From Periplaneta americana (taxonomy: Eukaryota; Arthropoda; Insecta; Blattodea; Blattidae): 64,000 bases of DNA. A program made the translations under genes and the position numbers. Numbering within the stretch: position 1 is the stretch's first letter; every line of letters starts with the position of its first letter. Under the pieces are notes generated by a model. The model saw only the letters and a list, made by a program, of their open reading frames with translations, was not told the DNA's origin and made no database searches. The stretch spans positions 10,348,001 to 10,412,000 of the forward strand of contig NC_091123.1 in NCBI RefSeq assembly GCF_040183065.1, in the 5' to 3' direction. This document shows, in pieces, positions 1 to 11,911 of this stretch.

Positions 1-328
1 TTTCTCTCCGTTTTATTTTTACTTCTATTTTTCTATTTCTATAATTAGTTATTCTTTCATCTATCATTTATTCTTTCTTCTTCTTCCTCTCTTTATCTCT
101 CAACCTCTTCTACATTCTTGCTACCGAGCTTTACCTAGTTTAAGGCCAATTTCTCAACCTCATATTCTGCTGTCACAATCATCCCTTCTCCCTCTACAAC
201 ATTCCAATCACAGATACAGTCTGATGGTAGGAGAAAATAAGGACTGGGGCAATAAAACAGTATGTGGAGGGTAGTCACTGTGGTCCATTTAATATGCTGG
301 CATAGAAATGAATGTATGTTTGTTGTAT
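1..328. other. No gene seen
   Basis: The first 120 bases are pyrimidine-rich on the + strand. The rest is unremarkable AT-rich sequence. I see no exon, RNA gene or recognisable repeat end here. Confidence 0.5.
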
Positions 329-694
329 GTTTAGTCACCAGTCCGAAGACTGGTTCAAACCTCATAAGCAGGGCTATGAAAAGGGAGCAGTTAAAGCTAG
401 TGATGGTACCAAGTATAGCTGCGGCGGGTGGAATGGAGTGAATTTCCCCTACAACTTGACGTAAGCACCGGTACACACTGTACTGCTGCTTACGTCAAGT
501 TGGTCTGTACCGCTGCTTACGTCAAGTTGTAGGCAAAATTCACCCCATTCCACCCGCTGCAGCTATACTCGGTACCATCACTAGCTTTAACTGCTCTCTT
601 TTCATAGTCCTACTCATAAGTAACACCAATAAGGTAACTAAGCCAGGAGATAATGGGGTAGGGTGACCAGTTCCTTTCCCCCTGTGGCATTAAA
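329..694. repeat. Dispersed repeat E, copy 1, interrupted by a hAT foldback
   Basis: This belongs to a repeat family that recurs at 47245-47498, 47608-47824 and 58579-58842. The shared blocks are gtttagtcaacagtccgaag, an internal hairpin pairing cctcataagtg with cacttatgagg, and ggagataatggggtagggtg. In this copy a 244-bp element has landed in the hairpin arm (361-620). The copy also ends early, shortly after the ggggtagggtgaccag block. I do not recognise the family. It is about 260 bp, has no transposase, and its TGGTTCAAACC segment only weakly resembles a tRNA B box. Confidence 0.7.
361..620. mobile_element. Non-autonomous hAT foldback element with 8-bp target duplication
   Basis: The direct repeat CTCATAAG at 361-368 and 613-620 flanks a 244-bp palindromic element (369-612). 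The left end reads CAGGGCTATGAAAAG. The right end, reverse-complemented, reads TAGGACTATGAAAAG, and the arms pair for about 90 bases (369-469 with 514-612). An 8-bp duplication with CAGGG-type ends is the hallmark of the hAT superfamily. Other copies of the host repeat read straight through this site, so the empty-site sequence can be seen inside the same window. There is no coding capacity. Confidence 0.85.
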
Positions 695-2157
695 ATCTGG
701 GTGGCTTGTTATAAGAATCGAATTCAGTACACAAGGAAAACTCAGACAATATACTGTGAAATGTAACTTATAATATGCATTAGGTTGCAGGTATACAAAC
801 ATTTATTTACAAAAAAAAAAACTACATACACAAATAAAACAATGTAAACAAGTTGAGTATTTGGCTTAATGCTTCATAGCTTCTGATAAAGGGGAATATG
901 GTCAGTGTAACAATCCTTTATATAACAGTCCTTTTAAACAACGAAATCAATGACATCATGATATGAGTAATGGTGGAATAAGAAAACCTAATTACTCGAA
1001 GATGTCCAGTCTTTAAGACTATATTTTCACCAAAATTTTGACAGAGTCGAATTTTCCTCTGGTTGGTGCGAAAATGTTACCTGTGCTAAAATGAGGCATA
1101 CCAGAGTAGTCCCATACACAGAATATCGAAGATAGATTGGTGGGGGGGGGGGGGGGAAAAAAAGTACCCCTGATAAAGAAGTCTGGCAAGTTTATGAATT
1201 TCTTCAATTCCTAGTTTAAATTTCATACTATTCAATGAGAGGTGTTGGCTTGTGTAGTAGATTAAGACACAAATGTGGATTATATTTCCTATAAGTGTAT
1301 GTAATTCTATCCTGTGGATTGGACAATCTGAGAAGATCAAGTAGAAATGTGCACATATACATTCTTATTTTCTCAGCAAATGGCTTCATTGCTAAATAGC
1401 TGAGCATTGGATAACAATATTTTTTTTGACATCCAATCTGCTTTGGATATATTGGAATCGTTTAGAATTACCTTGAGCTACTTGAAGACTGTAGCAATGC
1501 CTAAAGAAGTAATGTAGTTCACTTAATTTGGGTTCTAGGGAAACTAATGTGATAAAGAAGAGACTGATATTTTGGCCAAAATTTGGGGGCTTCAAGTATT
1601 CCCCAAAGTCCTGAGAGATCATAGGAAATCCAAAAAGCCTTGGAGTAAAGCAAAAGATCAGAAAGACTTAATTCCTCACTGAGGACCCACAGTTTGGATT
1701 TAGTTAATCTGTCTTCTTCTACTTCAAACGTTAGACCTTTAGATTCTTTGTGGCTCCTTGAAACTATTGTATCTGTTTTTCTTTGGATCTTCCTATATTT
1801 CTTTTTTCTTTTGGGCGGTATTTAAGTGCTTGTTTGGGAAATTTATTGCTAGTGATTATACATGATCCCGCCATTAGTTTCTATATTCAATTATTTAATC
1901 TTCTAAATGCCAGATGTTCAATTGTTGTCTTATATTATCATTTCTAAGTCGATCTCATCCGGTAACTCAATTACTGATTTCAGAAAGCTCATTTCAGCTG
2001 CTTGAATTGTATTTCTGTCTTTTTCTTTCAATGTTTATACTTCATTTCATAGAGGCAGCTCGTTACGGCTAGGTCTATAGTTTTATAAAATTTTATTCCT
2101 ATATCTGGTCTCGTTAAAATGTTATGTTATTAAATATATGGGGTTAAAATAGGGACA
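695..2157. other. No gene seen
   Basis: AT-rich sequence with a poly-G run near 1141-1156. Short open frames on both strands show no domain, no codon bias and no splice-compatible exon. I see no clear repeat boundary. Confidence 0.5.
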
Positions 2158-2417
2158 GATATCGATGGCCCAGAACCAGACTGTTCCAAGTCCATTTTAC
2201 TATTTTTCTTTTTCGGGAGAGCTATTTTAAGCTCCTGACATTCAAAGCTTCATGAAACAATTTGGAATAGCTTCATAGCAGCCTTATGGAGAGGAATGTT
2301 TACAATTTTGTTCGATTAATATATATATGCAGACAAGAACTGGAACACAATGAAACATAGATTTCTTTCTTATAAAAAGTTGGACTTAGAACAGTCCGGT
2401 TCTCAACCATCGATATA
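2158..2417. repeat. Foldback element with about 40-bp inverted arms
   Basis: The left arm at 2158-2198 (gatatcgatggcccagaacc onward) is inverted, with a few changes, at 2376-2417, where it ends ggttctcaaccatcgatata. The interior of about 180 bp is AT-rich with no coding sequence. This fits a small non-autonomous DNA transposon. The target duplication is not clear enough to name a superfamily. Confidence 0.6.
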
Positions 2418-2694
2418 TTGATAGTTCACTGCCGCCTGAAAAACCCTTGTATAGATGAATTGGGAACAAAGAAAACTGTTTTTCCTATGTACTGAACTGA
2501 ATCTCCTCACTGCAGATACCTTGGGAACTGTTCTTTGACGAGGACCAGGACGTAACAACTTGTTAAGTTATTTGGAATTTGGAATTTTTATGCACTTTCA
2601 TGAAACATTCTATTTTGAACCTGTTCATTTATAGAGATTGGACATGATTTGCCATTTTCAACTATCCTTCTTTGTTTTTAAACAGATGCTTGAG

Positions 2695-2887
2695 TTAAGC
2701 TACGGTTTGTGTACGGTGATTATTGCCGAGCGCACATCGCTGGCGATTGTCGCCTGGAGTTGCTAGCAGTTAAGATGAGTACGCACGGTTTCTTTACAGC
2801 AATGAACACCAACGATCATCTCGTGTTTATAATCGCCGGCAATGTGCGTCCGGCGATGATCGCTGTAAACAAAAAACCATAGCTTAA
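2695..2887. mobile_element. TTAA-flanked miniature inverted-repeat element
   Basis: TTAA at 2695-2698 and 2884-2887 brackets a 185-bp element. Its ends are gctacggttt and the complement of aaaccatagc. The inverted arms extend about 50 bases with several substitutions and a 3-base gap. TTAA duplications are typical of piggyBac-type insertion. The interior is too short to code. Confidence 0.7.
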
Positions 2888-3279
2888 GAAACATCATAAT
2901 GCGAATTGTTTCGTGAGATTCTTTCTATATAAAGAATTAAAAATTTAGCTACATTTTAACTGGAATTATTAGAGAATTTGTTTTTAGATTGTCGAGAAAT
3001 CTGTCCAATAGGAATAAAATGTTATACAAGTAACTACATAATACCATATAAAAAATTGTTAATTTTGAAAATCAATTATACAAGATGGCCTTCTTGGAGT
3101 TTCCAGATTTTGATCATCTACGAAAGACAGACCACAGACGCAGGGTCATTTTTATCATTTTTATTGGAAAGTTAAACTCAAATATTTTCGTCACTCCCAC
3201 TGGTGATTGTTGTCTGTCAATGTGGATATTACGCAACATAAAAATTACCCCTATAAGATACAAAATTGTTCAAGAAGTC

Positions 3280-3920
3280 AAGCCAAATGCAAACCTCAGC
3301 GACAAGAATTTTCAATTGAGATCCTACAACTTATTAACAAGAACCAAGATATTTTGAGTTGTCTGACAGGTAACTTTCCATTTGTCTGGGAAAGTGAATC
3401 GGCACAATGTCCGAATATGGGACTCTCAAAACCCCCGTATAGTCATGGAGTATATTCGAAGCAGACCTCAATTATGTATGGTGTAGTCTTATGCAGGATG
3501 TGATAACTGGACTTTTATTTTTCATTGAGCTTACTGTCACAGCACTTCCGTCCCTAGACATGCTAGAACAATACGTATTTTCAGAGATTGCACACAAACA
3601 GCCCAGCATAATCTTCCAAAAAGATGAAGCACCATCTCGCTGGAGCAACATTGTGTGTGCAACACTGGACAATACTTTCCCGAATGGTGGGATTGGATGC
3701 TGCGGTACAGTAGCTCTTCCGGCATTACTAAATTACATTTTTTTCTTTGGGGCTATGTTAAGGACATTCCACCAAGGTGACTGACCTCAAGAACTTAAGT
3801 GATCGCATTGTGGAAACAGTAGCAACTATCATTTCATATATGTTATAGAGAACCTGGACTGAAATTGAGTATCATTTGAATATTACTCGTGTTACCGAGG
3901 GATCTCATGTAGAAACCTGT
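3280..3920 (+). pseudogene. Mariner-type transposase pseudogene, C-terminal two thirds
   Basis: The + strand reads, in shifting frames, FHLSGKVNRHNVRIWDSQNP near 3372-3430. A block matching GPFFF..TVT..S.LDML..Y.FPQ follows, then IIFQKDEAPSRW near 3608-3645, and finally EIEYHLNITRVTEGSHVE near 3856-3915. These are the ordered motifs of an insect mariner/Tc-like transposase with a DDE/D core. The frame is broken by an in-frame TAG after a tyrosine/methionine-rich stretch near 3480, a frame change near 3690, and loss of the N-terminal helix-turn-helix. It is an old, inactive copy and I cannot place the terminal repeats with confidence. Confidence 0.8.
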
Positions 3921-4600
3921 TATTGACTGTTTCTGTGAAATTGTTTCAGTTGTACTTCTTGATAAAGATGACAAAAATGTCCTCGTATTTTCCTTTTTCT
4001 TTTGAGAGTTTGGTGAAATCAGGGAAGTTTGAGAGGGCAAACTTGATTTATATACTAGCTACGATTCCATTATGAACATGATATGGTATGGATTATTGGT
4101 GGATGATGGGAGAAATCCACGCTCAATTAGCCACAATTACAGGCATACTGTGCTATATCCAATTTCAACATGGGCAAGAAATGGCCGGAAAAGTTTGCAT
4201 GTAGCCCTCTGTCAGAAATAGTGTTCTTTTTCGTGTCTAAATCTACTACATGAGCCTACCAGCTTTATTTCCCTATACCACAGGTGACGACTTCTGTATA
4301 ATGGGTACATAATGGTCAGAATTAATACGAGTAGTTCATGTTTTATAGCAAGAATGATACAGAGGAAGACACAGAACTGTTCTGGGCCAGGTTTTCTTTT
4401 AGTAATTCCATGTCACTGTTGCGAATTATAAAATGGCTACTGAAAAATAATTTTGAGTTCTGTTTCAAGGAAATAAATGAAAAAACTCAGCTGTAATTGT
4501 CCTTTAACTCTTGAAAAATACTGTGAGTTTTGTAGTGGGAGCAGGCTGTCTTGTAGTGCTTGATCTTCTCCAAACTTTATCATTCCACCATGGCTCTATT
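3921..4600. other. No gene seen; probable 3' flank of gene 1
   Basis: AT-rich sequence between the transposase remnant and the last exon of gene 1. On the minus strand it would hold the 3' untranslated region of gene 1, but I found no convincing AATAAA signal in the first 200 bases past the stop. Confidence 0.45.
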
Positions 4601-4709
4601 GGCGCCATATTACAATGTGTTCCATTTGAAAAGGGCCGTTAATTAAAGGATTTCGTTAGTATTTACAGAACACTTGGCATATTCCTCTTTTCTTACATTG
4701 AAGAGGCCT

Positions 4710-6341
4710 TCAATAGTTTCCAAAGTCAAATCCTTGGTTCTTCTCCCTTGTGTAATCTCTGGAGCCGCCACTGCTGCTCTTTCGGGCCGCCACTGTCACT
4801 GTGGGGTATCTCGACACACTCTGGGCTGTCCTGGGCGGCGGCAGACGGCTACGACTGTATGCGGAGAGCCCTTGTTCGCGCACCGCGTACGGTGTTTTGA
4901 CCACTGCCTTGGTGAGATGTGAATGAGGTGGGGCTCGGATAGGCTGGGGTTGATGTCTAGGCACTGACAATCGTGTGTTCTGAGGGGCCGGTACAAGCCG
5001 TCCCTGTGTGGAGGGAGAGCTGCCTGCTTCAGAACCAAAATTGTTGTGGTCGATACCGTCCAGGAAGTTCTGTGCGTATCCTGCAAAATAGTGAGTATAA
5101 AGTCTGAGTGAGACGTTACATATGTAACACCATTACAAAGAGCTAATAATTGACCTGGCGGAAGACCACACAGAAGAGGGCTTAATGGTAGAAATAAAAA
5201 GAATATTGGGAGCCCAAGGTGAAGGGAAAAAGCCGAAGATACAAATTACAGGAAGTGTTTTATTTAATTTTTTATTTTTTTGCTTGGTTATTTAACGACG
5301 CTGTATCAAGCACTAGGTTATTTAGCGTCGATGGAATTGGTGATAGCGAGATGGTGATGATATTTGGCGAGATGAGATCGAGGATTCGCCATAGATTACC
5401 TAACATTTACCTTACAGTTGGGAAAAACCTCGGAAAAAACCCAACAAGAAAATCAGCCCAAACGGGAATCGAACCCACTCCCAAGCGTAACTCCAGATCA
5501 GTAGGCAAGCGCATCATTCGACTGAGCTACACTGGTAGTCGAGACTATTGTTTTAAGGACGGTACCGGAAGATTTATTATACTTTTAAGACAATGCAAGA
5601 GATTGTGATTGTAAGGAAACAAGAGGTAAAAGGAGAGAGAAGTAGAGAAAGGAATAGACAGGGACAGAGAACTTAAAATTGCTGCAATGGAAATGTCCAC
5701 GTTATTCTGTACCTGCATCAAACTTCTTGTCGAAGCCGCTGGAGTCGAACTGGCCCTCCAGGTCACCGAATGCATTGCTCATGAGGCCGTGGAACTGGTG
5801 GAAGGCCTTGAATCCACCGAAGCCTCCAAAACCATCGAACCCAGTCGCTTCTGCTCTGGAGTCCTCATCCTCGGATACAGAAACTGCCCCAGCGGCACCT
5901 GCCAGAGCGATGACCAGAGCCTACAGAAAAGAGGCAAGGAGTACCGGTACAGCAGTAACACAATGATACTCTACTGATGCTTCTGATGATAATGCTCATG
6001 TTACTGCTGTTAATAATACTGGTGGTGATGTTACTGATGACAACAATGCTGTTGTTATTACTGATACTTGGTGATAATGTTACTGATGATAATGCTGTAG
6101 TTATTGTTGATGTTGGTGATAATGTTACCGATGATAACAATGTTCTTGTTATTGCTGATACTGTTGGTGATGTTACTGATGATAATAATGCTGTTGTTAT
6201 TGCTGATAGTGGTGGTGATGTTACTGACAGCAGTGGTGTTGTTATTGCTGATAATGCTGGTGATGCTACTGATGATAACAATGCTGTTGTTGCTGATATT
6301 GATGATGATGTTACTTATGATAATGCTGTTATAGCTGATAC

Positions 6342-6373
<32 letters not shown>

Positions 6374-9300
6374 TTAATGTTACGGATAATAACAATACTG
6401 TTGTTATTGCTGATAATGGTGATAATGTTACTGATGATAATGCTGTTGTTATTGCTGATATTGGTGATAGTATTACTGATGATAACAATATTCTTGTTAT
6501 TGCTAATACTGTTGGTGATGATACTGACGTTAACAATGCTGTTGTTATTGGTGGTGATGTTATTGACGATACCAGTTATTTCTGATATTGATGATGTTAC
6601 TGATAACAATGCTGTTGTTATTGCTGATATTGTTGGTGATGTTACTGATGATACCAATGCTGTTGTTATTTCTGATATTGATGTTACTGATAACAATGAT
6701 ATTGTTGATGTTACTGATGATATCAATGCTGTTGTTATTTCTGATATTGATGTTACTGATAACAATGATGTTATTGCTGATATTGTTGGTGATGTTACTG
6801 ATGATACCAATGCTGTTGTTATTTCTGATATTGATGTTACTGATAACAATGATGTTATTGCTGATGTTGTTGATGTTACTGATGATATCAATGCTGTTGT
6901 TATTTCTGATATTGATGTTACTGATAACAATGGTGGTTTTATTGCTGATATTACTGGTGATGTTACTGATGATACTGGTGTTATTATTTCTGATATTGGT
7001 GATATTACTGATAACAATGGTGTTGTTATTTTTGATATTGGTGATGATATTACTGATGATAATAATGCTGTTGTTGCTGATACTGGTGATGATACTGATA
7101 GCAATGGTGTTATTTTTATATTGCTGGTGATGTTACTGATGATATAAATGCTATTGTTATTGCTGATACTGGCGATATAATAATAGTGTTATTGCTGATA
7201 TTACTGGTGATGTTACTGATGATACTGGTGTTATTATTTCTGATATTGGTGATATTACTGATAACAATGGTGTTGTTATTTTTGATATTGGTGGTGATAT
7301 TACTGATGATAATAATGCTGTTGTTGCTGATACTGGTGATGATACTGATAGCAATGGTGTTATTTTTATATTGCTGGTGATGTTACTGATGATAATGCTG
7401 TTATTTCTGATATTGGTGATGTTACTGATAACAGTGGTGTTGTTACTGATATTGGTGATGTTACTGATAATAATGGTGTTGTTATTGCTGATACTGGTGA
7501 TGATACTGATGATAACAATGGTGTTATTGCTGATATTGGTGGTGATGTTACTGATGATAATGTTGTTATTGCTGATATTGATAATAATGCTGTTGTTATT
7601 GCTGATATTGGTGATGATGTTACTTATGATAACAGTGCTTTGTTACAGCTGATACTGGTGATGATGTTATTGATAATAACAATAGTGTTCTTATTGCTGA
7701 TACTGGTGATGTTACTGATGATAACAGTCCTGTTATTGCTGATACTTGTGATGTTACTAATAACAATGCTCATGTTATTGTTGATATTAATGATGATATT
7801 ACTGATGATAACAATGCTGTTGTTATTGCTAATACTGGTGGTGATATTACTGATGATAACAACTGTTAATATAACTGCTGATTATACTAATGGTGATGTG
7901 GTTCTGATGATAATGCTGTTGTTATTGTTGATGATACTACTGGTGGTATTCATAATGATGATGCTACTAATAATAACAGTACTGTTGATGTTGCTGTTGA
8001 TGATACTACTGATGGTGATAATGATGCTACTACTGATGATGGCAGTTTTATTGATGTTCTTACTGATGATAACAATTTATAGTCTTGATGATGGTTACTA
8101 TTTACGGTAGTGCTATTGATGTTATTGGTGATTTTACAATTGGTGGTTATGCTACTGATGTTACTAGTTATGATAATGCTGGTAATGATCAGAAGTTCAT
8201 GATTATGTAGGGTTGCCATATGTCTCGGTTTTCCGGGATTGTCACCGCTTTTGAGTTCACTGTCCCGGTGTCTCGACAAATTCATTCGGGATGGATTTTA
8301 ATTGGTTTACAGCTTCTTTGTATTTTAAGGTTACTACAATACGTATATTGTATCTATTCTGTTAATTAGCCGAACTTGTTGAAAACTTTAAAACAAATAG
8401 TGATATAGACGTGATATGATGATATAGAAGAGACATTGACTTGCCTAAAAAAAAAAAAAAATATTGCAGTTTTCAGAATCTGAAGTGTTTGAATGGATGT
8501 TCATGAATGGGAAAGCGGAAAAGTTCAAGACAAGTGGCTTAAATTTTTTGAGACTGTAAACCATACAGAACAGTGTTCAGAATTATTGGAAATCTTAGTT
8601 CCCAAGTTTATGACAACCCTGTGATTATGTCATGTGATAACGGTGGTTGCTGCTGCCGATAAATTACCCATAGTTCATCTCTTTTTCCGGAGTGTTTGTC
8701 AGCTGTTTTGTTCGTATTATTAAGATTACGAATTGTTTCATGTCGTGAATATTTCAAAAGTGTAGTCAAGCTCAGCAGGTGTTATTTTTTATTAATAAGC
8801 TAATATTCTGTTGGACTCTACTGTAGAATATGTCCATTGATATGTCCCCCTATGCTTTAACATATGAAGGAGTGCCAACATCCTTCTCGATAAAAGAAAG
8901 ATTGTGGAAACGAAGTGTTCAGTCCATATCACTAGAACACTTTTAATAAAATAATATACAGTGAAATGTACATTGATATAATAATCTGGTAATACTTATA
9001 TTACCTCCACATCCATTCTAAATCGTCTACGTATGACCGAAACCGATAATAGTAATTGAATATTTGGCGTTATTTTGCGGGGTGTAAAAGATGTAGTTTG
9101 ACGTCATATCCGTCGCGGACAGATTTCAAGCATATTTGCCTGGATTTCTCCCTCCTTTCTTTTTAACCTTATCTCTCGTTAAAGGTTTTTGAGTGACAGT
9201 GTGCGAATTTTGTTTGACTTTAAATTGTGTGAAGTTAATGTTGTGCTTTTTTTTTATGAACGTGTTGGTTTACAGACAAGGAAACTGCCGTAGGTAAGCG

Positions 9301-11154
9301 TAAAATTTCTTCAGTTGAGTAAATAATGGTAAAGACAAGGATCATTTTGTTGGTGATTTTCTACGCTTGTACATAACCTTGAACAAAAATTGTTTATCAA
9401 CCTGGGCTTCGTATAAAAATATAGTGGATACTCTGTGAGCTGAAATTAGTGTAATATGTATTTCTTACATGTTTATAACTTCAGATTTCCCTTCAAAACG
9501 ATCGGATTCGATTCGCGACAAAATATCTAGATTTAAGGCGATGAAACGAAAGCCCTCTGGGTTATCTCCCATCAAGTAGGCCTAAGCTATCTTTCTTTGC
9601 GAATTGACCATGAAAAGTCAGTCAAGTGTGATAATATAGGCCTATAATATGTAAAAGTACAATGAGAAATGTCAATAAGCATTACACAAAGCTAAACGGC
9701 TAAGCTTTCGACAGTGCTAGACACTTCGACTTAGCAACGAACAACACACGTTGTCTGTAGTTTTTGAATGGGGTAGAAGCACAGTCTATCTAGTATATGC
9801 AGTCACGAAGCTTGAGTTGTTGAGGTTACTAGGAACAATAGACTGTGCCAGTACTATTTCGCATTGTCTGTGATGAGGCGATAGTAGCGATCCTAGTGGT
9901 TAGCAACTATCTATGGATACATATTTCCTACGTATTGAGCTTCGTGACTGTATATACTAGACTGTGGTAGAAGTCTAGAATCCGGAAAACATCTTGAGCC
10001 ATTGTTGCTTCAACGGGACAGCATGAATACAGTGGTTTGAGGATAATGACAAAAATGTTGGTTAATTGGTGACTCTGTCTGCGGACTATTTACGTATTTT
10101 TCCTTCTGCCTCCCCTTCCTTATTGTCACCTTTTCTCTGGCTATCATTCTGTCAACAGTTACATTATCCATTACTAATAAAAGAATTTACTGGATAGGTT
10201 CTGATGATGATAGGATTTGGTGACAAAAGACGTACACACTATTTCACGAAACTCATCCAAAGCGGCCACCTATTTCTCAATGAACTGTGAGCAGATTAGA
10301 AGCGAAATTCAGAGATCATGGTCATAATAGAGACATAAAATATTTTTGGTGAAGCTTCAGTCATGTATTGCCAGTATAGGAAATTAAAAACAAACACTGA
10401 AAATACCTTAGTTTTGTAGAGTGGAGTAGTAGAAACTCGATGTCATCACTGGGAGAGCTGTGGTCCCACATAACCCGCCCTAAATAGGTTCCTTACTTAT
10501 ATAGGAAAAATCGTCGTACTTGAAGGAAGAAGGCGGCCATATTCCATCGTTGTGACGTTATTTGAGGTGGAATGGGAGAATGATTGCAGTGTCGCCAACT
10601 GTGGTAACCATTCATATTATCTTACACACCACACCTAACCTAACCTAATCTAACGTGCTACACACCTATTGTAACATTCCTAACGTCTAGCACACCTGTT
10701 GTAACATTCCTCACAGTTTCATTTCATTTGCCGATATTGGCATCCCTGCTACGCCTATAGCCTACCATCTGCTGGAATTCAAGAGTCATCTAGTGGAAGT
10801 AAAGTGAAATTGCGACTCTGTTAATTAAGTTTCCGAAGTTGTTTCTGTGTTATCTGCAAGAATTATTGTGTCATTGCAGTGATAATTGCATTTATATTCT
10901 ACAATGAAAATTGAAATGTGTTCTAAATTGATTTCCAGCGCCACAATCCCAGTGATAAACGTGTGAATATTCGTTAGGAGTCCGTTGGAAGTGGCCGTAG
11001 GGGACCGAAACTTGACCATATTTTTTATTAAAATTGTTTGATGTTGATTTAATCAATAAAACTGATTTCATAAAACAGGAACTATCAAAATGTATCAACA
11101 ATTAAATTGATGCCATAGTAATAACCATAGTGTTTCTGTACAAAACAAATTAAA

Positions 11155-11208
<54 letters not shown>

Positions 11209-11848
11209 CAACAATTGAATCTTCCTCAACTTGGTGAGGTTGCCAAAGACAAAGAAAAAGAATGTTAAACAGTAACATTTAAAATGACATTAAAAATGTC
11301 TTTCAAGAAATTTGTTTACAAGAAACTAAAATTTGCAGTAGATAATATTTCATATCATGAAAATTTATAAAAAAATACAGGTAAAAAAAATAAACTGAGA
11401 AAATTCAACTGTAATTTGAATTGAAATACAAATGTCGCCGTAAAATCTGCAGAGAACCCTTCAAAGCTGTAATAGAAATTTCCTTAATTGTTGTTGTTGG
11501 GACTCGAACTTTATGACAGAATGACACGAATTGTTTTGTTATGGTCCCTCTAGCGCCCAGCATTAATCCGATGACTTCTATATCCCTGAGTTTATATGAT
11601 GTTTTGTAATAAGGGATAGTGGGTTCATAAATTCTCCTTTTCTCTAGATTAACCTCCTCGGGTTGATTCTGATGCGTCTCGAATCTGATGATCGAATCCA
11701 GATTATAACCTTTTGTCTCTCCAGGTTTAAATGTTATAATATCAATACGCCGATGACTTCCAGTATCCGCTATTCCATGGACTTTTTCATAGATAGTGTA
11801 GCCATTGGACTTAAGGCATGTTGCGATTACAGACCTGATTTTGTGATG

Positions 11849-11911
<63 letters not shown>

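Noticed and set aside
4674-5966. Plus-strand frames over 4674-4922 and 5679-5977 as genes
   Set aside because: They are antisense shadows of exons 3 and 2 of gene 1, whose splice sites and phases agree on the minus strand.
5977-7652. Long + strand frames rich in Asp/Val or Leu/Met as real proteins
   Set aside because: They are different frames of the same minisatellite with unit length divisible by three. They have no start context, no unique domain, and overlap in several frames at once.
10634-10654. Interstitial telomere or telomere-repair scar
   Set aside because: Only about four imperfect CCTAA units, so chance cannot be excluded.
11663-11908. Frames ending in YIYIYIYI
   Set aside because: Read-through of (TA)n. 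The real content is the LINE endonuclease on the minus strand.
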